Below, piece by piece: positions 15,426 through 23,176 of a stretch of DNA of 32,194 nucleotides. The notes beneath the pieces were generated by a model. The model had not been told where the DNA came from. It searched no databases and saw only the letters and a list, made by a program, of their open reading frames with translations. A program made the translations under genes and the position numbers. The DNA comes from Pyrinomonadaceae bacterium. GTDB lineage: Bacteria; Acidobacteriota; Blastocatellia; Pyrinomonadales; Pyrinomonadaceae. Where the stretch lies: the NCBI GenBank assembly GCA_030838445.1, contig JAUZFQ010000191.1:1-32194 (forward strand). Reading direction: 5' to 3'. Position 1 is the stretch's first letter. Each line of letters begins with the position of its first letter.

Positions 15426-17298
15426 GTTCACGCTGACCTTTCTGCTCAACGCCGCGTGGCAGATCGTCCCGTTGACGCTCGCGGCGGCGGCGTGCGCGCG
15501 CCTCCTGCGCGATGCCAGCGCGCGTTATCGCCACGCGGTCTGGGTGGCGGCGCTCTGTTTGAGCATCGCCCTGCCGCTGTGGAGTCTCTATAACTTCAAC
15601 GCGGACGCGCCGGGAACAACTTCGCACGCGCCCGCGACGGCGGTCGCTCCGTGGAAGATGAATCCACTCGCCGCGCCTCAAGTTGCGGCACGCCCGAATG
15701 TTTCGGCAGGCGCGCGTGAAAGCGTCTTCCCTCTGGACGCGCTCCTGCAACGGCGCAGGGGGACGCTGCCGAGCATGCCTTACGCGACGCTCGCGCTCGT
15801 CTTCGCTTACGCCGTTTTTTTACTCTACCGTCTGAACGCGCTGCGGCGCGCGTGGAAGCGGACGCGGGAGATCCGCCGCTCGGCCTACGCCCGCGCCATG
15901 CCCTCGGAGATGAGAGAGGCGGCGGCGCGTTGCGCGGCGTTGTTCGGCGTGCGCGACGTGCGGGTCGAGTGCTCGGCGGAAGTGGACGCCCCGGTCACCG
16001 TCGGTTGGCGCGCGCCGGTCATCATCCAGCCCGAAAGTTTCTACGCGCCTTTACCCGCCGAGACGCTCTCCGCCGTGCTTGGTCACGAGACAGCGCACGT
16101 CGCGCGACGCGATTTCGCCTTCAACCTCGTCTACGAAATTTTGCGCCTGCCGCTTTCGTTCCACCCGCTCGCCAACCTGGTGACGCGACAAATCAAACGA
16201 ACCCGTGAACTGGCCTGCGACGAACTCGTGGCCGGGCGCGTGTTGGCGGCCGACGCCTACGCGCGTTCGCTCGTGCGCGTGGCGAGTTCCCTCTCAAACC
16301 CCGCCGGGCACGCTTACAGTCTGGGCGTGTTCGACGCAGACATACTGGAGGAACGCGTGATGAGACTTATCGAAAAAAGAGGCCGCCGGATGAGCGTGCG
16401 CGCTGGACGAATTTTAATGGCCGCGAGTTTGTCGCTGCTGCTCACGATGGCGCTCGGCGCGTCGGTCTTCTCCGTGGGCTTCCGCGCTGTCGCGGGCGAC
16501 AGCAGCGCGCAGGCGCAAGAGCGGCGCGCGTCGAAGCCGCCGGTTGACGCGTCGGAGAAGATCGCAGCCCTCTCGTCGGCGGACGCGACGGCGCGCGCGG
16601 CGGCGGCCTGTGCGCTCGGTCGTGCGCGCGTGGCGGAAGCGATCCCCGCGCTCGTCGGGATGCTCGGCGACGACACGCCCGTCGAGCCTTTGAAGTGTTG
16701 GGAGGAGAACAGCGACTGGAGTCCTGCGCTGGCGACGTTCAAGCAGGCGTCGCCGGGCGAGGAGGCGGCCATCGCGCTGGCGGCGATGGGTCAGGCGGCG
16801 GTCGAGCCGCTCGTCGCCGCGCTCGGCCACGGGAACGTGAGCGTGCGGCGCAACGCCGCGTGGGCAATCGGGGAAGTCAGCGGCGGGATGATGTCGAAAC
16901 GCGACGGCGCGGTCGCGCCCCTGCGCTCGGCCTTGAGCGACGGCGACGAGTGGGTACGGACGGCGGCGGCGCGCTCTCTCGGCGAGATCAGGGACGAGAG
17001 CGCGGTCGAGAGTCTGCTCGCGGCGCTCACGGACGCGAGCGTGCGCGTGCGTGAGACGGCGGCGTGGTCTCTGGGCGAGATGAAGGAACGGCGCGCGGTG
17101 CAAAGTCTGGCCGCGATGTTGTTGAAGGACGAGCAGGCGGGCGCGCGCCGGATGGCGGCGTGGGCACTGGGAGAGATTCAAGACCCGAAGGCCGTCGCGT
17201 CTCTCACCGCCGCGCTCAACGACACGGAACCGCGCGTCAGGGAGAAAGCCAAGTGGGCGCTCTCGGAAATCTTGTCCGACGAAGACACACAGGAATAG
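15409..17298 (+). CDS. M56 (BlaR1-like) membrane protease fused to HEAT repeats
   Basis: A 629-residue membrane protein. Predicted helices lie at about 11-33, 42-61, 124-144 and 335-357. The M56 protease domain holds HETAH at 226-230 and RTRELACDE near 264-272. BlaR1 and MecR1 follow the last helix with a penicillin-binding sensor. Here a linker (360-380) leads instead into six or more HEAT-like repeats (about 385-622), recognised by recurring AAWALGEI/AVEPLVAAL patterns. The repeat region should lie outside the membrane and could be the signal receptor. The start at 15409 has GAGGAGG eight bases upstream. Likely function: sense an extracytoplasmic signal and inactivate the adjacent BlaI-type repressor. 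The ligand is unknown, and beta-lactam sensing is not supported. Confidence 0.9.
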   Translation: MERLSEFTLTFLLNAAWQIVPLTLAAAACARLLRDASARYRHAVWVAALCLSIALPLWSLYNFNADAPGTTSHAPATAVAPWKMNPLAAPQVAARPNVSAGARESVFPLDALLQRRRGTLPSMPYATLALVFAYAVFLLYRLNALRRAWKRTREIRRSAYARAMPSEMREAAARCAALFGVRDVRVECSAEVDAPVTVGWRAPVIIQPESFYAPLPAETLSAVLGHETAHVARRDFAFNLVYEILRLPLSFHPLANLVTRQIKRTRELACDELVAGRVLAADAYARSLVRVASSLSNPAGHAYSLGVFDADILEERVMRLIEKRGRRMSVRAGRILMAASLSLLLTMALGASVFSVGFRAVAGDSSAQAQERRASKPPVDASEKIAALSSADATARAAAACALGRARVAEAIPALVGMLGDDTPVEPLKCWEENSDWSPALATFKQASPGEEAAIALAAMGQAAVEPLVAALGHGNVSVRRNAAWAIGEVSGGMMSKRDGAVAPLRSALSDGDEWVRTAAARSLGEIRDESAVESLLAALTDASVRVRETAAWSLGEMKERRAVQSLAAMLLKDEQAGARRMAAWALGEIQDPKAVASLTAALNDTEPRVREKAKWALSEILSDEDTQE

Positions 17299-17328
17299 AG
17301 TTGCTGCGAGAGACTAAGGGGTGACGAT

Positions 17329-18642
17329 TTGAGAAAGCCGTTCATCGCTCCGCTGACGCTACTCATGCTGTCGTTGCTGTTGGCGTGCGGGCAGCCGGTC
17401 GCCGTTATGGCCGCTGCCCGACGCCAAACAAATTATGAATTCGTCAACGGTCGCTGGTTCGACAGTCGGAAGTTCGTCGCGCGGAAGTTTTACACGGTCG
17501 GCGGGCGGTTGACTTCAAGCAAACCCGCGCGCGTTGATTCCGTCATTGATCTCGCGGGCAAGTTTATCGTGCCGCCCTTCGGCGAGGCACACAATCACAA
17601 CGTCGAGTGGAACGGAGAAGAGGGATTCGCGCGCACCAAGCGTATGTATCTCGAAGCCGGTGTCTTTTACGTTAAGAACCCGAACAACCTCCCCAGAGCG
17701 AGAGCGCCGCTGCTCGCGAGGATAAATATCCCCACCAGCATCGACGTGGTCTTCGCCAACGGCGGGTTGACTGCCACCGGCGGACACCCGCTCGGAGTCG
17801 TCCGCCGCAATCTGGAGCGCGGAGGGATGACTCAAGCGGACGCCGAAGGCGCGTTCTACTTCACGATTGATAATCCGATGGACTTGGCACGCAAATGGGC
17901 GGCAATCGAAGCCGGGAGACCCGATTTCATCAAGACCTATCTTCAATATTCCGAGGAATACGCTAAGCGCAAAAACGACGACTCATACATTGATTGGAGG
18001 GCGCTCGATCCGGCGCTCTTACCCGCAATCGTTCGGCGCGCGCATCGCGCCGGACTACGCGTTTCAACTCACGTCGAGACGGCAACCGATGTTCACAACG
18101 CGCTGGTTGCGGGAGTTGACGAGATCAATCATATGCCCGGGTTCAGACCCGAAAAGGGCGATTGGGCAAAGTATCAAGATTCTTCGCGCTATAAAATTTC
18201 CGAGACGGACGCTCGGCTCGCGGCGCGAAAACATGTTGTCGTTGTCACCACGTTAGTCTCCGCGATAGATCGCGCTTTAGAGAAAAAAGAGGGCGAAGCG
18301 GGCGTCTCCGATGCCGTGCGCGAACTCCTTGTGCATAACCTTCAGACGTTGAGGAAACACAATGTCCGCGTCGCGATTGGGAGCGACAGCTACCGTCAAA
18401 CGTCTCAGGTTGAAGCGTTGAACCTTCATAGATTGAAGGTCTTCGATAATCTCACGCTGTTGAAGATGTGGTGTGAAACGACCGCCTGGACGATATTTCC
18501 GAAGCGCAAGATTGGTCATTTGAGAGAGGGCTATGAGGCGAGTTTTCTCGTGCTGAGCGCCGACCCGCTGCAAGACTTTACCAACGTCCGGAAGATCGAC
18601 ATGCGCGTCAAGCAAGGTGAAATCCTGTCGCTGGAAAAGTGA
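17329..18642 (+). CDS. Lipoprotein amidohydrolase-family enzyme
   Basis: A 437-residue metal-dependent hydrolase of the amidohydrolase superfamily. Residues 1-20 are a lipoprotein signal with lipobox LLAC (Cys20). Metal-site motifs are in order: HNH (EAHNHN near 87-92), STHVET near 244, INHMPGF near 264 and GSDSY near 347. The last is the conserved Asp strand. The C-terminal LREGYEASFLVLSADPL is typical. The substrate cannot be named. Translation starts at TTG, with AAGGGGTGA upstream. It begins 30 bases after the M56 gene and may be part of that regulated operon. Base composition looks slightly more AT-rich than its neighbours. Confidence 0.88.
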   Translation: MRKPFIAPLTLLMLSLLLACGQPVAVMAAARRQTNYEFVNGRWFDSRKFVARKFYTVGGRLTSSKPARVDSVIDLAGKFIVPPFGEAHNHNVEWNGEEGFARTKRMYLEAGVFYVKNPNNLPRARAPLLARINIPTSIDVVFANGGLTATGGHPLGVVRRNLERGGMTQADAEGAFYFTIDNPMDLARKWAAIEAGRPDFIKTYLQYSEEYAKRKNDDSYIDWRALDPALLPAIVRRAHRAGLRVSTHVETATDVHNALVAGVDEINHMPGFRPEKGDWAKYQDSSRYKISETDARLAARKHVVVVTTLVSAIDRALEKKEGEAGVSDAVRELLVHNLQTLRKHNVRVAIGSDSYRQTSQVEALNLHRLKVFDNLTLLKMWCETTAWTIFPKRKIGHLREGYEASFLVLSADPLQDFTNVRKIDMRVKQGEILSLEK

Positions 18643-18692
18643 CCCGATTGCTCGCACACGCCAAACTTAGTGTTTCTGAGTTTATTTCGCGC

Positions 18693-20678
18693 TCACGCGC
18701 TGGCGGCTTCGGCGGAGACTTGTTCCCACTCTTCGTAGAGCGAGCGCAGGCGCGCGTCGGCCGTTTGATACTCGTCGTTGAGCGTCATCGCGCGTCCCGC
18801 GTCGCGCGCGACTTCGGGGCGGGAGAGTTCGTCGGAGAGCGCGGCGAGTCGCTTCTCGACTTCCGCGATTTCGCTTTCGATCAACTGCGTCGTGCGCGCG
18901 TTCGCGCCGTGCGAAGACTTCTTCTTGCCGCCTTTACCGTCCGAAGACTTCCCTTTGCGCGGAGCGTTCGCGCCGCCGTCGCCTTGCGAAGAGACGGCGC
19001 GCGTCGCGGGCTTCGCGTCGGGCACGTTCGCCTGCCGCTTCTCAAGCGCGGCCTTCGCGCTGGCGGCCCCGGCGCGGGTCAGCGCTTTCCAGTCGTGGTA
19101 TTCGGTGTAGTCGCCGTCGTAATGTTCGGCCGCGCTCTGGCCGTCGAGCGCGAGGATTTGCGTCGCCACGCGGTCGAGGAAGTAGCGGTCGTGGCTGATG
19201 GTGATGATCGTGCCTTCGTAGGCGTCGAGCGCTTCTTCGAGGGCTTCGCGCGAGGGAATGTCGAGGTGGTTCGTCGGCTCGTCGAGGACGAGGACGTTGA
19301 CACGCGAATAGATCAACTTGGCGAGCGCGAGCCTGCCCTTCTCGCCGCCGGAAAGATCGCGTACGTGCTTGTACACGTCGTCGCCGACGAACAGAAACTT
19401 CGCGAGGAAGCCGCGCAGTTCGCCCGCCGTCACGGTCGAGGGCGCAACGCGGCGCAGTTCCATGATGATCTCATTGCGCTCGTCGAGGTCGTCTAGTTGC
19501 TGCGCGTAGTAGCCGATGTTGACTTTCGTTCCCCAGCGCGCCTCGCCCGCGAGCGACGGCAGTTTATTCAACAGCGTCTTGATGAAGGTCGTCTTGCCGG
19601 AGCCGTTGGGGCCGATGACGCCGAGGGCTTCGCCGCGCGAGAGCGTGAACGTGATGTCGGTCGCCAGCACTTTGTCTGGATAGCCGACGGCGAGTTCTTT
19701 GACGATGAGCGTCTGGTTGCCCGTGCGCTCGACGCCCTTGAGTTGGAAGTTGCCCTGCGACTGATCGGCGCGCACGGCTTCGACGCGATCCATCTTTTGC
19801 AGCATCGTGCGGCGCGACTTGGCCTGCTTGGTCTTCTGCCCCGCGAGGTTGCGGCGAATGAACTCTTCGGTCTTGGCGATGAGGTGCTGCTGATTTTCGT
19901 AGGCGCGCCGCTGCGCCTCGCGCCGCTCCTCGCGCTCGACGAGGAAGGCTGAATAGTTGCCGTTGTAACTGACGGCCTTGCCGTTTTCCACTTCGACGAT
20001 GCGGCGACACGAGCGGTCGAGAAAATAACGGTCGTGCGAGATGATGACGTAGGCCGACGCGTAAGACGATAGAAACTCTTCGAGCCATTCGACGCCCGCC
20101 ACGTCCAAGTGGTTCGTCGGCTCGTCTAAGAGGAGCACGTCTGGTTCGGCGAGCAGGAGACGCGCCATGCCGAGCCGGTTCTTCTGCCCGCCCGAAAGTT
20201 TCTCCGTCTCCATCTGCCACATCTCGCGCTCGAAGCCGAGGCCGAACAGAATCGCTTCGGCGCGCGCCGCATACTCGAAGCCGCCCTCGCGCTCGAACTC
20301 GTGCTGGAGATCGCTGTAGCGTTCGAGCACCGCGTCGAGGTCGTCTGTGGCGTCGGCCATGCGGTGTTCGAGTTCGTGCATCTCGTGCTCGATCTGTTGG
20401 AGGCGGCCGAAGGCGGCGAGCGCGGACTCGTGGACGGTCATCCCCGGCTCGAAATCCACGTGCTGTTCGAGCAGGCCGAGGTTGAGGCCGCGAGCGCGCA
20501 CCACGTCGCCGCTGTCGGGCGTCTCCTCGCCGCCGATCAGGCGGAACAGCGTGGTCTTGCCCGCGCCGTTGCGGCCGACGAGGCCGACGTGTTCGCCCGG
20601 ATTAATCTGGAGCGACGCGCCGCGCAGCACGTCCTGCGAGCCGTAAGATTTATAAACTTCCGAGAGACGAAACAGCAT
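18693..20678 (-). CDS. ABC-F family ATPase
   Basis: A 661-residue soluble protein with two ABC domains and no membrane segments, the layout of ABC-F factors that act on ribosomes. Domain 1 has Walker A GRNGAGKTT near 36, LSGGQKNR and DVLLLDEPTNHLD. Domain 2 has GPNGSGKTT near 355, LSGGEKGR and VLVLDEPTNHLD. Between them is the ABC-F linker (about 240-310). The C-terminus is a Lys/Ala/Ser-rich linker and a coiled coil of the Uup/YdiF type (about 545-660). No SD is visible before the ATG, where a heptamer array ends within about 10 bases. It converges on the amidohydrolase gene. Confidence 0.95.
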   Translation of the reverse strand: MLFRLSEVYKSYGSQDVLRGASLQINPGEHVGLVGRNGAGKTTLFRLIGGEETPDSGDVVRARGLNLGLLEQHVDFEPGMTVHESALAAFGRLQQIEHEMHELEHRMADATDDLDAVLERYSDLQHEFEREGGFEYAARAEAILFGLGFEREMWQMETEKLSGGQKNRLGMARLLLAEPDVLLLDEPTNHLDVAGVEWLEEFLSSYASAYVIISHDRYFLDRSCRRIVEVENGKAVSYNGNYSAFLVEREERREAQRRAYENQQHLIAKTEEFIRRNLAGQKTKQAKSRRTMLQKMDRVEAVRADQSQGNFQLKGVERTGNQTLIVKELAVGYPDKVLATDITFTLSRGEALGVIGPNGSGKTTFIKTLLNKLPSLAGEARWGTKVNIGYYAQQLDDLDERNEIIMELRRVAPSTVTAGELRGFLAKFLFVGDDVYKHVRDLSGGEKGRLALAKLIYSRVNVLVLDEPTNHLDIPSREALEEALDAYEGTIITISHDRYFLDRVATQILALDGQSAAEHYDGDYTEYHDWKALTRAGAASAKAALEKRQANVPDAKPATRAVSSQGDGGANAPRKGKSSDGKGGKKKSSHGANARTTQLIESEIAEVEKRLAALSDELSRPEVARDAGRAMTLNDEYQTADARLRSLYEEWEQVSAEAASA

Positions 20679-20684
20679 TAGTTA

Positions 20685-20782
20685 GAGTGACGAGTGATAA
20701 GTGACAAGTGACGAGTTGGTAAATCGTAAATCGTGAATCGTAAATAGAGACTTGGTTGACTCTACTTACGATTCACGATTCA
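20685..20782. repeat. Composite heptamer element (GTGACRR array plus GTRAATC hairpin)
   Basis: Two families sit side by side. The array at 20685-20717 has GTGACGA, GTGATAA, GTGACAA and GTGACGA units and no complementary partner. The hairpin has a left array at 20719-20746 (GTAAATC, GTAAATC, GTGAATC) and a right arm at 20761-20782. The arms pair over 22 positions (20727-20748 with 20761-20782) with two purine differences. The element lies between the SurA-like gene and the ABC-F gene. Confidence 0.88.
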
Positions 20783-20814
20783 GATGCAAAGCTACGAGTT
20801 CAATGCGGCGACAG

Positions 20815-22056
20815 CTACTTGCTACTGTTCGCCGCGTTGGTGTTGGACGCGGGCGGTTTCGCCCCACCGTTGGCGGGTGTGGCCGCCGCACCGCTGCCGG
20901 ACGCGGGCGAAGCGGCTGGACTCGCCGAAGCACCCGCCGCCGGACTCGACGCGGGCGTCGCCGCCGCCGGACGGCTGCCGGCCGGTCGCAGGCTGCTCAG
21001 GGCGGTCGAACTGTTGAGCATGTCCTGCGCCAGATGGTTCGTGATCCGCGCCTCGCGCATGGCGACTTCGAGCATCGCGGCGTTCAGAATTTGCTTGCGC
21101 TGGTTGAGGATGTTGTCCGTTGCGTCCTTGCGCACGTCAGGGTTGTCGAGCGTCAGGTTCTCGCTCTGCAAACGCTTGTCCGTGAGTTTGAAGATCGTCC
21201 AGCGGCCGCTCGTCTGGATGGGCGCGGTGAAGCCGCCGACCTGCATCTCGCCGAAGAACTGCTTGATCAAGTCCTGCGGGAAGCCGCTCTGCTTGAGTTG
21301 CTCTTCGGTGAAGAAGCCGACGTCGCCGCCGCGCTGCACGCTCTGCGGGTCTTCGCTCTCGGCGCGTGCGACGGTGGCGAAGTCCGCGTTGCTCTTCAAA
21401 CGCTGGTGGATGATGTCGATCTTATTCTTGGCCTCGATGTCGCTCTTGGCGTCGTTGGTTGCGCCGTTGTCGGCCGGGTCAACGACGATGGCGGCCAAGC
21501 CCACGCCGCGCTGGCTCACATAACGCGCTTTGTTGTTGTTGTAGAAGTCTTCCACTTCCTTGTCGGTCGGCGGCTCGATCTTGGCGGAGGTGCGGTCGAG
21601 CAGTTTCTGGATCGCCAACTGGCGGCGTGCCACGTCGCGCACGGCCTCTTCGGTCTGCCCCGACTCCTTGAGCGCGTTCTCGAAGGCTTCCTTAGTTCCG
21701 AGTTGCTGCTTCTGCTCGTTGATGACCTGCGCCACCTCGTCGTCCTTGGGCAGCAGGTTCTCTTTCTCGGCGCGCTGGTACAACACCTCGCGGCGGACTA
21801 ACTCGTCGAGCACCTGCAAACGCCCGGCGGCGAGTTCGAGTTGCGACATGTCGGAAAACTGCACCTGCTGGCTCTTGGCCTGCTGTTCGAGAATCTTGTC
21901 CACTTCGGTCAACATGATCTTTTTGTCGTTGACCGTGGCGGCGACGGCCGACCCCTTGCCGTCCCCGCCGCCTTTGGTGCGGTCGCAGGCGACGAGGACA
22001 ACCGCGAGTGAAACGACGATGGCGAGAAGACTGAACTGTTTGGCGGCTCTATACAC
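20815..22056 (-). CDS. SurA/PpiC-like peptidyl-prolyl isomerase lipoprotein
   Basis: A 413-residue envelope chaperone. The signal peptide ends in lipobox VVLVAC (Cys24). A SurA-type N-terminal helical region follows (about 36-165: [17 protein letters not shown] to AIQKLLDRT). A parvulin PpiC domain covers about 180-290, with [29 protein letters not shown]. The C-terminus is a long Pro/Ala/Ser-rich tail, which is atypical. It would assist folding of exported proteins. Family confident, clients unknown. Confidence 0.9.
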   Translation of the reverse strand: MYRAAKQFSLLAIVVSLAVVLVACDRTKGGGDGKGSAVAATVNDKKIMLTEVDKILEQQAKSQQVQFSDMSQLELAAGRLQVLDELVRREVLYQRAEKENLLPKDDEVAQVINEQKQQLGTKEAFENALKESGQTEEAVRDVARRQLAIQKLLDRTSAKIEPPTDKEVEDFYNNNKARYVSQRGVGLAAIVVDPADNGATNDAKSDIEAKNKIDIIHQRLKSNADFATVARAESEDPQSVQRGGDVGFFTEEQLKQSGFPQDLIKQFFGEMQVGGFTAPIQTSGRWTIFKLTDKRLQSENLTLDNPDVRKDATDNILNQRKQILNAAMLEVAMREARITNHLAQDMLNSSTALSSLRPAGSRPAAATPASSPAAGASASPAASPASGSGAAATPANGGAKPPASNTNAANSSK

Positions 22057-22129
22057 TTTGGCTTTCTACTCCTTCAACTTTTCTATGACGATCCTTAAGA
22101 ACTCGCGCGCCCACTATTCACTTGCGCGC

Positions 22130-22159
22130 TTGACCTCTTGTAAAGCTGTTTGCTATAAA
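22130..22159 (+). promoter_or_regulatory. Promoter of rpmB
   Basis: TTGACC (22130-22135), an 18-base spacer and TATAAA (22154-22159) form a strong sigma-70-type promoter. It is about 90 bases upstream of the rpmB ATG and divergent from the SurA-like gene. Confidence 0.75.
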
Positions 22160-22249
22160 TTTTGGTTTCCCGCGTGTTCCCAGTCCTCACCGTGTGTGTT
22201 GGCGACCGGCGCGGCGCGCTTTTACTTATTCGGAGGTACTCAGGCAATC

Positions 22250-22462
22250 ATGGCAAAACGATGCGAAGTCTGCGGCAAAGGCCCGCAATTTGGTAACAAC
22301 GTCTCCCACGCGAACAATCGCACCCGTCGGCGTTTCAACCCTAACCTGCAAGAAATCCGCGTGCAACGACCGCAGGGCGGCGTCGTGCGCCAAAGAGTCT
22401 GCACCAGATGCATCAAAGGCGACAAGGTAACGAAGGTCGCACACACGGCGAAAGCAGCTTAA
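22250..22462 (+). CDS. rpmB: 50S ribosomal protein L28
   Basis: A 70-residue L28. [20 protein letters not shown] is the family start, followed by [13 protein letters not shown]. Four cysteines, Cys5, Cys8, Cys51 and Cys54, form the zinc-binding pattern of the C+ form of this protein. CGGAGGT lies about 12 bases before the ATG. It is monocistronic, with its own promoter upstream and a heptamer hairpin followed by T6 downstream. Confidence 0.97.
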   Translation: MAKRCEVCGKGPQFGNNVSHANNRTRRRFNPNLQEIRVQRPQGGVVRQRVCTRCIKGDKVTKVAHTAKAA

Positions 22463-22474
22463 AGAACAGTGATT

Positions 22475-22546
22475 AAGTGACGGGTGACAAGTGATGAGCA
22501 AGAAGTAAGACAACTTCTTTCTGTTTTAACTTGTCACTCGTCACTT
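22475..22546. repeat. Heptamer hairpin, GTGACRR family (rpmB/ridA convergence)
   Basis: The arms 22475-22492 and 22528-22546 are complementary, with one purine difference. On the plus strand the stem is followed by TTTTTT, so it would act as the rpmB terminator. The loop holds AGAAGT/ACTTCT and AAGACAACTTCTTTCTGTTTT, similar to other copies. The ridA stop codon TGA (22543-22541) is part of a GTGAC unit of this arm. Confidence 0.9.
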
Positions 22547-22933
22547 TTTTCTGACCGCGATCACGTCAATCTCGACGCGCGCGTCGCGCGGCAGGCGCGC
22601 GGCCTGCACGGTCGAACGCGCGGGCGGCTCGTTTGAAAAATAACGCCCGTACACTTCGTTCATCGCCGCGAAATCGTTCATGTCGGCCAGAAACACGGTC
22701 GTCTTCACCACCGCTTCGAGACTCGTCCCCGCCGCCCGCAAGACCTCCGCGAGATTGCGCAACACCTGCTCGGTCTGCTCCGCGATGCCCCCTTCGACGA
22801 ACACGCCCGTCTGCGGGTCAATCGGAATCTGCCCCGACGTGAACACGAAATCACCCACAGTGACGGCCTGCGAATACGGGCCGATGGCCTGCGGCGCGGC
22901 CTCGGTTGCGACGATCTCCCTCACAGTCTGCAC
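22541..22933 (-). CDS. ridA: RidA family enamine/imine deaminase
   Basis: A 130-residue RidA (YjgF/YER057c) protein, which hydrolyses reactive 2-aminoacrylate and related enamines. GPYSQAV near 18, VFTSGQIP near 29, and the C-terminal PPARSTVQAARLP with the substrate-binding arginine are diagnostic. The listed GTG has GAGG close upstream. A second GTG at 22924 is also possible. The final two codons (AAA AAG) and TGA lie in the AAAAAAGTGAC of the neighbouring heptamer hairpin, so the end of the protein is set by the repeat. Confidence 0.95.
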   Translation of the reverse strand: MQTVREIVATEAAPQAIGPYSQAVTVGDFVFTSGQIPIDPQTGVFVEGGIAEQTEQVLRNLAEVLRAAGTSLEAVVKTTVFLADMNDFAAMNEVYGRYFSNEPPARSTVQAARLPRDARVEIDVIAVRKK

Positions 22934-22966
22934 ATCCTCTTTTTAGTCTCCCCAAGCAAATTGCGC

Positions 22967-22996
22967 ATTGTAACAAAAACTCCGCCGCGAGACCAA
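22967..22996 (-). promoter_or_regulatory. Candidate promoter of ridA
   Basis: On the minus strand TTGGTC (22996-22991), an 18-base spacer and TACAAT (22972-22967). The -10 is good, the -35 moderate. It lies about 35 bases ahead of the ridA start. Confidence 0.45.
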
Positions 22997-23176
22997 CGCG
23001 GGAACGCCCCGGCGCGTCATCCGCCGTCGCGGCTACGCACGAGAAACCTGTTAAAGCAGACTTAATTATTACAGATGAGTTTTCCGGCGCGACGGATGCT
23101 TTGGAGGGCACATTTAACGCGCGGGGCGACAATCGCCCGCCTTCACCGAGCCTCGACTTAAGAACTTTCGGCCGTC

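Noticed and set aside
16414-17181. Minus-strand frame of 255 residues under the HEAT repeats
   Set aside because: It is antisense to a clear domain-bearing gene, has very high Arg content and no recognisable motif.
22934-23176. Small gene or RNA between ridA and rel
   Set aside because: Only a candidate ridA promoter and a short GGGCGA/TCGCCC repeat are visible. No coding or RNA signature was found.
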